DNA of 64,000 nucleotides from Grammothele lineata. Its lineage: Eukaryota; Basidiomycota; Agaricomycetes; Polyporales; Polyporaceae. Of this stretch, positions 23,238-33,716 are shown piece by piece. The notes beneath the pieces are model-generated. The model searched no databases. It worked only from the letters and a program-made list of their open reading frames with translations, and was not told where the DNA came from. The translations under genes and the position numbers were made by a program. Numbering within the stretch: position 1 is the first letter of the stretch; every line of letters begins with the position of its first letter. The stretch spans positions 248,001 to 312,000 of the forward strand of contig NDFF03000383.1 in NCBI GenBank assembly GCA_002150815.3, in the 5' to 3' direction.

Positions 23238-24859
23238 TCAGACGATGTCGTGTGTGTGCGCGCGCGGGGCGGACTCGATGTCGATAACGTGGGCGTCGCG
23301 GGTGACCGCCGCCGGGGGCGGGGCAATGACGACGGGCGATGGGAGCCCGTACGATGAGGACGACGTCACGGGCGTGGAGGGCATGGGTGGCGTGGACGCC
23401 GTCGCGGGTGTAATGGGGCTGGAGGGCGTGATGGGGGTCGCCGGCGGGTACGGGGGAAGCGGCTCTTCCGCGGTACTGGCGAAGTAGTTGTGGTGTGCGC
23501 CTTTTTTGCCTTCGAGGGAGTACACGGATGGGGAGTGGAGCGTCGAGAAATGTGTGTTGGGCGTCTCGGGCCAGCTGAGCCTGGAGTAGTCGGTGGAGGT
23601 AGGCGAGAGGGGCGAGTCAAGATGCGAGCTCAACGGGCGGAAGTCTGGGATTTTGGGGGGCAACGGAGAGGTAATGCTGTAGACGACTTAGTTAGTGAAG
23701 CTACAAAGCCGAGGTAAAAAGAAAGGTGCATACCTCGCAGAGCCGAGTGAGTCAAATTTCGTGGCCTTTTTGCGGTCGAGGTCCTGGCGGAAGATATGGC
23801 GACGAACCCAGCGTACGCATGCGCCGTATTCGGCCGATGCATCCCGTCCAAAGGAGAAGAAGGCGAAGAACAAGTAGGCCGTGGCGGGGACTGTCCACCA
23901 GATGAAGTACAGCCACGTTTGGTCGGACTTGGGGATAAAGAGGAGGGGGAATTGGTTGATGTGAAGCCAGTTGGAGTGTACGTCAGCCCATCCAGTCCAG
24001 GGGCGAAGACCATTGCGGTAATTGAAACTCAATGTCAGGGAGAAAATTACCAAGTCCCATATGATGAGAGCGAGAGACATGGTCATGAGGCGGAAATAAC
24101 GAGAAGGCGTAAGCCCAGTGTTGGAAGCGGCCAAATGGCGAGCAAAAGTTGCCCGTCGGCGGAAAAAGTGCATGAATGCCATCCCTGGGGAGATATTTCA
24201 GCGGAATGCTGAAGAAATAACAAGGAAAACGTCGTACCGCCAAGAACGAGAGTGCCGATACTAGCCAAAAGGGGTACGAACCATACCAAGAAAAACTCGG
24301 GGATGGAGACGTAGGAGTCAGGCTGGCAGCCGAAATCTTCTAAGATATCAAAACGATGGCCTTGTACAATATAGTCTGAGAGGGCTTCAGCAATGTCCCA
24401 TTACGTATGCGGACGTCAGCACTCACGAAGAGCCATGTAAATGCAAGGGACGCCAAAGCAAATGGCGACGTCGAAGAGCATCCGACGGCGCTTTTCAGCG
24501 TGAGTCGTAACGACATGACGTACGGCAGCAATGCCTTCTAGTCTAAGTGCTAGACAAAAGCAAGCAGCGGGCAACGCCATGTTCGCGCCGATGACCAACT
24601 TGGACACTACGATGCACAGTTCAGCATTCGTCGGTACCATGAATACACGACACATACCAATATCGCACCAGATGACGAATTTTATGTCGATAGATCCCCA
24701 CCATAAAATGACGTTGACGCCATGAGCCACATTCAAGACAAATAGCCATACAATGAGGGATAACGTAGGAACGTTACGTGCTCTCCAATGCCATGGAAGG
24801 GGGACGAGGACAAGAGCAGCAGCAAGGAAGGACGCAAGAGCACGGGGTATAGGCGACAT
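23238..24859 (-). CDS. STE3: STE3-like pheromone receptor R3
   Basis: Seven-transmembrane STE3-family receptor. Five exons on minus: 24859-24658, 24606-24427, 24375-24238, 24184-23734 and 23676-23238, giving 469 residues. Family segments: FLAAALVLVPLPWHWRARNV, then VIWCDI, KLVIGANMALPAACFCLALR, YIVQGHRFDILEDFGC, GLRPWTGWADVHSNWLHIN and AYLFFAFFSFGRDA. The tail is rich in Ser, Thr and Pro, with many TPSSP/TPATAST-like segments. Exon 1 (202 bases) and exon 3 (138) equal those of R1. PH3 lies 1.2 kb upstream on the same strand and may be its sub-locus partner in the haplotype; B-locus receptors normally ignore their own allele's pheromone. A GGACAAT and GGTCCATTGT pair lies about 120-135 bases upstream. 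Confidence 0.93.
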
Positions 24860-26025
24860 GCTGAAGAGGGATGGAGAGGGAAACGCTAAGAAATGGCGGA
24901 TGAACCTCAGGATATATTGAGAACGAGGCGCAAGGCGAACAATACGATCATTCCGTCGGACAAAAGTTCTTTACCCGGACAATAAGGGTCCATTGTTGGG
25001 CTCTCCGTTCATGTCCATCATGACCATGTCAACATATGGACCCACACCCGCAAAGACACGGGCGCAGATATGGCCCCTAGATGGCTCGTTAGTGTGCAAC
25101 AGGTACGAGCAATAGCGTGGTGTTGGAATGGAGAGTCTAAGCAAGGCAACGATGGCATGAGGTAGTGGCGGAGCCAAATACAACCAAACATGAACAGCGC
25201 CCAACGAGCGCTCAGAGAGCAGCCGTCAGTAGCGCTCACCGGCCGGTCACCGATCAGTTGCCGTTCAGCCTAGTTCAGCCTCTACTACTTATTAGTAGCT
25301 CCTGCCAGCCTACACATGATGTCGAGATACAACATAGGCGTAAACCCTTGACATCAACTGCTGTGTCAGTGAATCAAGGGTGACATGTTGATGGAGAATT
25401 AGGCCTGCCGTTGAGACTACTATCTTTGGCACGAGCACGTAGTTATCTCGACGTCATTTTCACGGAATGATCCTTCGGAGTACTACTAGTACAACCAGAT
25501 AGCCAAATTTGTGACCCACGAAGGTGTACGGTCTGGGGCAGGAACTCTGATTATTGCTTGAGACGTAGTAGGAAACTGCGAGTAAATTTGCTTAGATTTA
25601 GATACATTCAACAATGCCAGTCATCGAGAGAGATGCCACTTCGAAATAGTTCAAATCAACGTGGTATGTATAGCGGGAGCCTGCCCGCTAATCTAGGGCG
25701 CGAGATTTTTACTACGAAAGAGCGGAGCAATCAAAGTCGCGACAACACGACGTAATCATGACTAAATAGTTAACGATAATGATAAGCTGTACGAGGCTAT
25801 CCACAAGATCCAGGAATAACAGAAAGGCTCTGCGAGCGAGAACTCATTAGCTGGGAGCTATGACATGGAAATATCGTCTTACAAGGATGACGCTGAGAGC
25901 AGTCGTCATTAAGGGAATCGATGATGAGGATGTGAGGGCACCCGACGAGGACCCTGAAAGGGGCTCTAGTATTAGGAGACGACAATAGATGACTGAACGG
26001 AAGAAGACTCGCCAAAAGCGTCGAT
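24860..26025. other. Intergenic between R3 and PH3
   Basis: Contains the R3 promoter and the 3' flank of PH3. AT-richer than its surroundings around 25550-25800. No further gene or CaaX frame recognised. Confidence 0.4.
24977..24997. promoter_or_regulatory. Candidate pheromone-response element pair upstream of R3
   Basis: GGACAAT at 24977-24983, and GGTCCATTGTT at 24987-24997, about 120-135 bases upstream of the R3 start. It is the same two half-elements as before R1, in reversed order. HMG-box core ATTGT; role inferred. Confidence 0.4.
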
Positions 26026-26157
26026 TCACGATATAACGCAGAATGACGTCGTCTGGCCGGAACCATATCGCTCAGTCTCGAATGGGTAGTCCAATGTCGA
26101 TGGAGTATCGAGGACATCAGAGATAACAGGATCGGCGATGACGAAGAACTCGTCCAT
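26026..26157 (-). CDS. Pheromone precursor PH3 (CaaX, CVIS)
   Basis: Farnesylated pheromone precursor of 43 residues. It starts MDEFFVIADP and ends TTSFCVIS, with CVIS as the prenylation box. An ER pair precedes the last part, giving a predicted 10-residue mature peptide YGSGQTTSFC. The MDEFF start matches PH5, which supports choosing the internal Met at 26157 over the upstream in-frame ones. A TTTAAA lies about 155 bases upstream, with CACAATG motifs at about 26281 and 26303. It lies between R3 and R4 and is divergent from R4. Its mature sequence differs from both the SYSWC group (PH1, PH2) and the FFC group (PH4, PH5). Confidence 0.9.
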   Translation of the reverse strand: MDEFFVIADPVISDVLDTPSTLDYPFETERYGSGQTTSFCVIS

Positions 26158-26840
26158 GAGACCGATGAGATGTATGGGCGCGTAGAGCTCGGAGGGCGTG
26201 TGGGGGAAAATGTGGAGAGGAGGCGTATGAGGAGGTGACGGACTCGGTAGTGTTTTAGTATACGTGTTCCGCATCCGTCGCACAATGTGGACTCAGATGG
26301 ACTGCACAATGGGGTTTAAAGATCTGGGAATTTGGGCAAATGTTTGCCGAGCACTAGGGCTAGAGCCGCGGCGCCAGCGGAATATTTGGAGCGTTCGCAG
26401 CGCTCAGCGCTTCGTACTGGGTTCTTTTCCCCTTTCCCACGACGTCCGAGTCGTCTTTGAACCATCCCTGGTCGCCCCACTTATTTCGGGCCTCGTCGTC
26501 GTCATCCACCGCCGCCAGCTCATCAGTAATACCTACCGTCATTCAGTGTTGATATTGTGTACAAACCCACACCATATCGACATGAATCAACTACTTTCTT
26601 CATTATAATCAAATCTGCTAGTTTATCCCTCCTCCACGTCCGACTCGCTGTAGGTATAAATGATCCCATCAGTACCTGGTCTATCAATATTAGTTTGAGG
26701 CAATTTCAGATTTTCTATGTCCCAAGATTGATCCTTCGGTCAAGGATGTACACGTGTTCGCCACAAAGCATGTGACTACTGAGATTCTATCTAATAGTAG
26801 TAATACTTACTACCTGGCGCTGGAGCCGCATCTCTCTCGC

Positions 26841-26850
26841 CCATTGTCCC
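26841..26850 (+). promoter_or_regulatory. CCATTGTCCC element upstream of R4
   Basis: CCATTGTCCC about 135 bases upstream of the R4 start codon, within the 826-base divergent region between PH3 and R4. Further ATTGT cores are at about 26869 and 26886. Same motif as before R1, R3 and R5; a role in pheromone-response transcription is inferred. Confidence 0.4.
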
Positions 26851-26983
26851 ACTGTCGTGCGCCGTACGATTGTTCCTCAATGCTCATTGTACCCTCAAGA
26901 AGCGGCTCGTTCATACACGCATGTCCAATATATCTGTGCTCGTCACCTAGGGATCCTCCCACACGCCCTGTGTTTCCCCCATA

Positions 26984-28451
26984 ATGCCCGCTGAGCTCCC
27001 CTACATTGCATTCTTCGCCGCCTTCTCTATCCTCATCTCACTCCCATGGCACTGGCGAGCACGCAACGTGGCTACCTTGGCCATGTGCGCCTGGCTCTTT
27101 GTCTCGAATGTCATCTACGGTGTGGACGCCGTTTTATGGAGAGGCACCATCTTGGTGAAAGCGATCGTCTGGTGTGACATTAGTACGTCCTCGATCCTCA
27201 CTCTCGCTGGAGACTTCGTTGACGTACTTGGCAGCGACAAGACTCATCGTTGGTGCAACTATAGCACTTCCGGCTGCATGCATGTGCATCAGCATTCATC
27301 TTGCTCAAGTAGCATCTGCGACCCGCGTACGGAACACCCCAGCGGACAAGCGTCGCAGGAGGATCATCGAGTCCCTTCTTTGCTTTGGTGTGCCGATAAT
27401 ATGGATGGGCCTTCGTAAGTCATTCCGTGTGCACACTTTTGAACTGCTCTTAATCTGGATTAGATTACATTGTGCAAGGCCATCGCTTCGACATCATCGA
27501 GGATTACGGTTGCCGTCCGAACACGTACATATCTCTCCCAGCAATATTCCTCATCTGGGTGCCACCCCTGATATTTTCTGCGATAACGGCCGTGTATTCA
27601 GGTTCGTTCGTCAGTGGTTTAGTATACTCGTTTTCTCAACCCTACGGACATTTACAGCGATTGCTCTCGTCCATTTCCTTCGTCATCGGATCACATTTGC
27701 CCGGTTCCTCGAAAAGTCTAACAGTGGCCTAACGACATCACGCTATCTCCGCCTCATGGCAATGGCTTTCATCGAAATAATTGTGACCGTAGTCTCATCT
27801 TCCATCACACTTTGGTTTACGACCCTCAGCCTCCGACCTTGGACGAACTGGGCCGACGTCCACTGGAACTTCTCTCGTATCGATGGCTACCCTACTGTTC
27901 TCATGCCCGTTCTAATCCGCCATTACTACTACGTTACGTGGTACATCATTCCCGTTTCTTCGTTCATCTTCTTCGCTTTCTTCGCTTTTGGGCAAGATGC
28001 GATCCAGGAATATGTCAAATGCGGAGCCTGGTTGCGCAATCTCGTCTCATGTGGACGCGCGCGCAAGGGAGATAATGCACGACACGCTACGAGGCCTTTC
28101 GCGCCACTACCTTCGTCCTCGTGAGTACTTTGAACGATCCTCGTCGATTTCATCATCGTTGACCGCAACCTGTACAGCTTTGTCATGGGCAAGGATCAAA
28201 CGATGTCCCTCCCGTCGTACCAAAGCGTAGTTGGCGAGGAGCACGCATATCCTGATCCTGTCAAGGAGGAGTTGAGTGCTAAGGCAGAGTATGCTTCCCG
28301 TTCCATCGAGTCCTACGGCGACATCAACGATTGTTCTCCTGTCTCCTCGATCCCTTCGTTCTACGTTCCTTCTACCGACCAACGTTCCATCCTTGCACCC
28401 ACCACCTCCCCTACAGTACCATCCCCTGCTCACATCCACAATCTCGTATGA
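26984..28451 (+). CDS. STE3: STE3-like pheromone receptor R4
   Basis: Seven-transmembrane STE3-family receptor. Five exons: 26984-27182, 27235-27414, 27464-27601, 27658-28120 and 28178-28451, giving 417 residues, the shortest of the set because of a shorter tail. Segments: LPWHWRARNVATLAMCAWLF, IVWCDI, RLIVGATIALPAACMCISIH, YIVQGHRFDIIEDYGCRPNT, LRPWTNWADVHWNFSRIDGY and FIFFAFFAFGQDAIQEY. It is closest to R5 by exon sizes (199/180/138 for the first three) and sequence (WADVHW versus WSDVHW), suggesting a tandem duplication. The start is the Met before the conserved ELP motif (MPAELP). Confidence 0.93.
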
Positions 28452-29567
28452 TCTCGACGACTCCTCTAGTTCACTTGCGTTCGCAGCACTTTTATGTCAC
28501 CCCAGAGATACCACCGACATGTATTGTACTGTTTGATGCCTAAACTTGTAGCAAATAGTTGCCTACCGCTGCCCCAGCTGTTGCCTTTGTCCGGGGATAC
28601 CGATTGCCCTTCCGGTGGCTATTCAGCAGCGTGCTCCTACTCAGTTGTCCGCTCTTGATGCCGCCCACATTGCTCCTCGGCCCCCGGTGTAAGAGAAACG
28701 GCAGGAGCGAGACGCCGGAGAGCGCGCGGCGAGTCGAGCGGACGAGATCGGAGGGCGCACGGAAGCGATGGGATGATTCGCGTTTGGACCGTGTAAACGC
28801 GTACCGAACGACTACGTATAAGTACGGGGGCTAATGTACTCGAAAGATAAGATAAGTACGAAACCATAGAAACGATCGGGGTGGAGTGAAGAGGGTGGAC
28901 GCCGTGTTGGAGGACGTGCGTGAGCTCGATACGAGATAGGCAATACAAAGTTCCACACCCGGGTGCTCCGATGAGCGAGCATGACGTAGGAGCAGTGGGT
29001 GCAGAGGCCTCAGGTTCTCTCAAGCTTTGGTAGGCTTCGGTGCTCCATTTGAGGGTAGCGAAGTAACTCCAAGCTGAAGGTTCAACGTTCAGTTTGCTAC
29101 CGTGCCGCCACCGCAGGCTCCTCTCAGCGCGCCAGCCCTCACTGATTCTGTAAGAATCATGATTTCTCTATAAACACGTTTGCTGAACTGTACGACGCTA
29201 CATGTGACATTTAGCGTGTAATACAAGTGGACTTGGGCAAGAAGGGTTGTGGTCTCGAACCGGCCTCCCGAGTCCCGTTACCTCGTACGTTTCGCCATCG
29301 CATCCGACGGCGACGGCCGTGCGAAGCCGGAGTCCGACTAGCCTTGCCAGGCACAGAGAGCGGCGTCTAGGACTGCGATTCCACGCGACCATAGACGCTC
29401 GTACGGCGTCCTCAGGCCTCATTGTCCCTTCGCATCTGCCATTTCGGGACCGCGTCCAACCAGTCTTTGTGCTCTCGGCCATTGTCCCTACGACCGCTAT
29501 CACCATAAATAATGCCCGCTTGCAAAGCGTCTTCACTTTTCTCCACCTTACTGGCGACTCTGCCCGT
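28452..29567. other. Intergenic between R4 and R5
   Basis: Holds the R4 3' flank and R5 promoter. No gene recognised. A TGTACTGTTTGA at about 28525 ends a short frame but yields only three residues after Cys, so it is not a CaaX box. Confidence 0.4.
29421..29488 (+). promoter_or_regulatory. Two ATTGTCCC elements upstream of R5
   Basis: ATTGTCCC occurs at 29421-29428 and again at 29481-29488, same orientation and 60 bases apart, ending 139 and 79 bases before the R5 start. Recurrence of an exact eight-base word at this spacing supports a real regulatory site; the factor is inferred to be an HMG-box activator. Confidence 0.45.
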
Positions 29568-31132
29568 ATGCACCGTGAACTCCCCGCCGCCTCCCTCCTC
29601 GCTGCCCTTGTGGTGCTTGTCCCAACACCATGGCACTGGCGAGCTGGAAATGTTGCCACGTTGTCCATGATCGTCTGGCTGTTTTCTGTCAACGTGATTT
29701 ACGCTGTTGACTCAATCATCTGGAGTCACACTGTCACGAAGACAGCGTTGGTCTGGTGCGATATTTGTGAGTAATCCGTTCTTGCCATATGCTCGGGACC
29801 ACAGGATTCTCATTCACGTTCTTCGCCCCTGTCATAGCCACCAAAGTCCTTATTGGTGCAAACATTGCTCTTCCTGCCGCATGCATGTGCGTGTGTATCC
29901 ATCTTGAGCAAGTTGCCTCTGTGCGTCAAGCTCTCACTACGACGGCGCAGAAGAAGCGGAGGCAAATCATCCAGGCTGTTCTCTGTTACCTCGTACCAAT
30001 CATCTGGATGGGGCTGCGTGCGTTTTTCTTTATCTTGCTGCTCGTTGGCATTGCTCAGGCGATCTGTCTTGCAGACTACATCGTGCAAGGACATCGGTTC
30101 GACATCATTGAGGAATTCGGGTGCCGACCGTCGGTCTACGTGTCCATTCCCGCTGTATTTCTCATGTGGGTTCCATCCCTCATAATGTCCTTCATCGCTC
30201 TGGTATTCTCAGGTGAGTCGCTCGGATGCCAACCTGTCTGCAAATTCTGAGCTCGTGCCTTCAGGCCTTGCCTTGCACCACTTTATGCGTCGCCGCGTCA
30301 CCTTTGTCAAGCATCTGGAGAACTCCAATTCGGGTCTCAATTCCTCGCGCTATCTCCGGTTAATGCTCCTAGCACTTTTTGAAATGTTCGCCTCTGCCGC
30401 CGCCGTCTCCGCGACGCTCGGGTTCTCTGTCGTCTGGGACATGCGCCCTTGGACGAACTGGTCTGACGTCCACTGGGACTTCGGCCGTATCGACACATAC
30501 CCGACCATCTTCCTCCCTACGTTCATCTATCAGTTCTACTATGCATGCTGGTGGATTGCGCCAGTATCAGCATACGTCTTCTGCGCATTCTTTGCGTTCG
30601 GGCAGGAGGCCGTTAACGACTACCGCGCGTTGGGCATGTGGGTGCGGAGGAACGTTTTCAGGCAGAAGGCCGAAAGGCAGGGCGCGAGAGGCTTGCACGG
30701 CCTGAAATCCTTCAAGCTTTCTTCAAACGGGTTTACACAGATGCCAACTACTCCGTTAGTAACAATCGCTGTGTTCTCCCAATCTTGTGCTAACCTCTGC
30801 CTTGCAGGTTAACTATCGCCGCGGTTGATCCGCGCATCACTCTCTCATCGCTCCCTTCCACGAATCTCTCTTGTGGGGAGCTGACCCCTACGGTATCAGA
30901 AGGTCCTCAGACACCCAACGATACATCCAAGAAGATGCTTGCGTCTGACGCTCCCTCGAGCAAGGATGAGAAGTTTGTTGTTGACGGGCACATCGTTGTC
31001 TATGACGACGACGACCTCCCTTCATACTACGCTCGCTCCCCTTCCCCAACGGGCAGATGTCCATCGCGTACAGCGCCTGAAAGCGTTGAAGTCGGAGAGC
31101 CCGAGGGCGAAGTTGCTGATCGTGCGCACTAA
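29568..31132 (+). CDS. STE3: STE3-like pheromone receptor R5
   Basis: Seven-transmembrane STE3-family receptor. Five exons: 29568-29766, 29838-30017, 30075-30212, 30265-30754 and 30808-31132, giving 443 residues. Segments: MHRELPAASLLAALVVLVP, LVWCDI, KVLIGANIALPAACMCVCIH, YIVQGHRFDIIEEFGC, MRPWTNWSDVHWDFGRIDTY and AYVFCAFFAFGQEAVNDY. The tail carries an acidic YDDDDLPSYY patch. It is tandem to R4 with the same exon plan. PH4 and PH5 lie 1.3-2.4 kb downstream and would be its haplotype companions. Two ATTGTCCC elements lie in the promoter. Confidence 0.93.
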
Positions 31133-32443
31133 TAGATTGTTCAAGGCATTCCTCGCATCGTTCGTTTAATTACTTTGTATCCCCCTTCTACATCCTGTCT
31201 CGATCTCATCTGTAGCCATATCAGCTTGTATCTCCTTTACGTACGACGCCCTACGAAATTCTGCCATGCCCGCAAATATTTGCTCCATAGTGCTCGCATC
31301 GCCTCGTTCTCCTCGCGTGTATTGCAAGTCAGTGATGCCGTCAAATTTCAACCTAGGAACTGGAAGGCGCTCCAGACACTTCCTTGGGTATTGATGGAGG
31401 AAAGAAGGTCGCACCCACTGTCTTCTGTGAACCTTGCAACTCGATTTGTACTACAATGGACCAGAGCCCCTAGAGAGGGTTTTGTTCCGGTGCCCGATGA
31501 TTACGCATGACACTCCCTTAGGTTGTGGAGCGTACTGGTTGCGTTTCTCACGTCTCACACATCCTCATTGTGTCTTGTGCCGTTTCAGTCTGTGCCGGCC
31601 TCGATTCAAGGACGCGGATGCTATTCTTTTTGTCGTCTATGGGGTCGTGTAGCGACCGCATCGCCGCTGTCTTACTCTGCCGTACCAAAAGAGCCACGAA
31701 GCCGCCCAGCAAACCACTACATGGTGAGCGAAGGGCTGCGATGCGCTACAGAGGTCGTAGTAGATCGCGCCCCGCTTTCTGTACGAAGTACAGACCTCTC
31801 TCCACGCGAACAAATCAAGGACTTTCCAGGGCTGACATGGACATTAAGTTGATGGGATGGCGGAAAGCGCATGAATCACGCAGTGGCGCAGAGTCCGAAG
31901 TGTGTTTTGCAGCTCCGACTTCTGTCGAATATCGTGGCCGGCACCGACGAGGACGAGGATTGCAAACGTTATAATCGATGCACATGTGCCACCACCGTAT
32001 GAGTTCTGATCGACACCTGTGTCCCGACACAACACTCTTTTCCTTGTAAGTAATAACATGACACCGTACGTTTCCGACTGCTGAACAACCCCAAAGAAAT
32101 TGTTTCCCATCGCAACTCGTTGAATATATTTCAAGACGAAAAGATCGTGGCCATAGGACTGGTGAAAGAGAGCCCGTAGTGTTCTAAATAGATAGCGACA
32201 GTACGGCCGTCAGTTGATAGCAATGCAAGCATAGATTGATTAGACTTACCCCGATGCCGAAAGTAATAATGATAAGAGAAACGCAATCAGCGACAGAGTG
32301 TCGAAAAGACCAGACTGTTATTTTCGTTGAACGTCTCAGCATGAGGTACAATAAAAGGACAGAGATACGAACCGAATATAGGATAAATATTTTCAAGAAA
32401 GTACAAGTCCCGTAAGGGACAACACGCCCGGGGCGCGTCCTCG
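31133..32443. other. Intergenic between R5 and PH4
   Basis: 3' flanks of R5 and PH4. A plus frame at 31525-31974 (149 codons) has no recognisable feature. No further pheromone-like end found. Confidence 0.4.
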
Positions 32444-32584
32444 TCAAGATATGACGCAGAAAAAGTGGCCGCTGGAGGAAGCGTTGTGCTCGAACTCCAG
32501 GGGGACGTCCGTGTCAGGAGCATCCGTGATAACAGCGGCTATGCCGTTACCCGCCTGTATGTCTGGGAATTCGAAGATGTCCAT
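32444..32584 (-). CDS. Pheromone precursor PH4 (CaaX, CVIS)
   Basis: A 46-residue farnesylated pheromone precursor, short enough to be missed by usual ORF cutoffs. It starts MDIFEFPDIQ and ends GHFFCVIS, with CVIS as the prenylation box. Before the mature part is PLEFEH; the EH pair is a usual processing point, giving NASSSGHFFC (10 residues). PLEFEH and the SSG...FFCVI end are shared with PH5, its divergent neighbour, so the two are paralogues. A TATAAA-type element (minus strand) lies near 32905, with several ACAAT cores between 32745 and 32935. Start context and the MD-F N-terminus fit the family. Confidence 0.9.
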   Translation of the reverse strand: MDIFEFPDIQAGNGIAAVITDAPDTDVPLEFEHNASSSGHFFCVIS

Positions 32585-33515
32585 GAGCGTGTGTGGAGGA
32601 GTAAGCTGATAGTGGAGGTCGAGATGAGCTCGAAAGGAAGGGACTAGGGGCGAATGGAGGGTGTGTTGGTGTACACGTTGACGGTCAGACGGTAGTCGCT
32701 ACCCGTGGCTTATACGTGCGGTCCGCCAGGCTCTCCAGGGGGATCTAATGGAACAATTGCGGGTCATGATACGGGCAAAACGAACAATGGTTACAAGCGG
32801 GACGGTCGACTCGAGCAGCTCCGATGCCAGCGGGGGCCGCGAGAAGACACGAAAATATGGCGGATTTGACGAGGACTTGCGACGTTTCTGTCGACGAAAG
32901 AGGGTATAAACAATGCGGAGGGGCCATGAACAATAATTTCAAGGGGACCGCGAGTGAGCACGTAAACTCCGGGCCGACAGCTTGAACGAGATGACCGACC
33001 CGGCCCCCGTCAGCCTTGTTTGGCTGCCACTCAGACCCCAAAATTAGCCTCTGGCGCTGTAACCCGAGGACTGAGTTGCTGTCTAATCACGGGTCTGCTT
33101 CTAACTGCGCTTGTAAATTGATTCAGGCGGAGATTGAAGTCGTTCAAGTTGATCAAGATTTTGTCCTCGAACATTTGATGTACTTAGTAACTGTTGTCTC
33201 AGAAGAACTGGATTAGCATGTGATTGTGATACCCCCCTGTTGATTAATGTTTGGCTTCGGCCAGAGGTGCTTTTGGGGTCCTTGTTGCGACGCGGCCGCC
33301 CGGTCCCAATTCGGCGTCGCACGAGACACAAGCAACCCGCTCAAGTTGAGGCACAATTGATGACTGTGACCTATTGTGCTTCACCGGACATCTTGGGCTT
33401 ATAACCCGTATTCTTGCTCACCTGCGGGCGTGGATTTCATCGCATCGAACATCTACGACACCATCCTGCTCAGCCAGCGACTTACCTGCCTCACCCGCTT
33501 CCCAACGTCAACGCC
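32585..33515. promoter_or_regulatory. Divergent promoter region of PH4 and PH5
   Basis: 931 bases between the start codons of the divergently transcribed PH4 and PH5. It contains ACAAT/ATTGT cores at about 32749, 32781, 32912, 32927, 33353 and 33372, a TATA-like element for PH4 near 32905 and TTATAA for PH5 at about 33400 (115 bases upstream). No other gene seen. Confidence 0.45.
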
Positions 33516-33695
33516 ATGGATGAGTTCTTCTCCATCGATATAACAAACCCGATCGCTGCTGCTCGAGACGGGCCCGACGGCATGTTGCTCGCCACACCTG
33601 TACCTGACCAGGAAGAGGACTGGCAATTACCCCTCGAGTTTGAGCACGCGGTTGCACCCTCCAGCGGCCCCAAGTTCTTCTGCGTCATCGCATGA
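33516..33695 (+). CDS. Pheromone precursor PH5 (CaaX, CVIA)
   Basis: Farnesylated pheromone precursor of 59 residues. It starts MDEFFSIDIT and ends PKFFCVIA, with CVIA as the prenylation box. The PLEFEH motif ends in EH, giving a predicted mature peptide AVAPSSGPKFFC (12 residues). It shares PLEFEH and the SSG..FFC end with PH4, and its MDEFF start with PH3. The internal Met at 33516 (context GCCATGG) was preferred over the upstream in-frame Met at 33414 because it has the family start and a TTATAA about 115 bases upstream. A perfect 8-base hairpin follows the stop codon directly. Confidence 0.92.
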   Translation: MDEFFSIDITNPIAAARDGPDGMLLATPVPDQEEDWQLPLEFEHAVAPSSGPKFFCVIA

Positions 33696-33696
33696 A

Positions 33697-33716
33697 ACGT
33701 TGAGGCAGCTCAACGT
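33697..33716 (+). repeat. Hairpin after the PH5 stop codon
   Basis: ACGTTGAG, loop GCAG, CTCAACGT: a perfect 8-base inverted repeat starting one base after the TGA of PH5. It would form a stem-loop at the very start of the 3' UTR and might affect mRNA stability or translation termination. Function not shown. Confidence 0.6.

Noticed and set aside
28519..28536. YCTV stop on plus downstream of R4
   Set aside because: Only two residues follow Cys, so it is not a CaaX motif.
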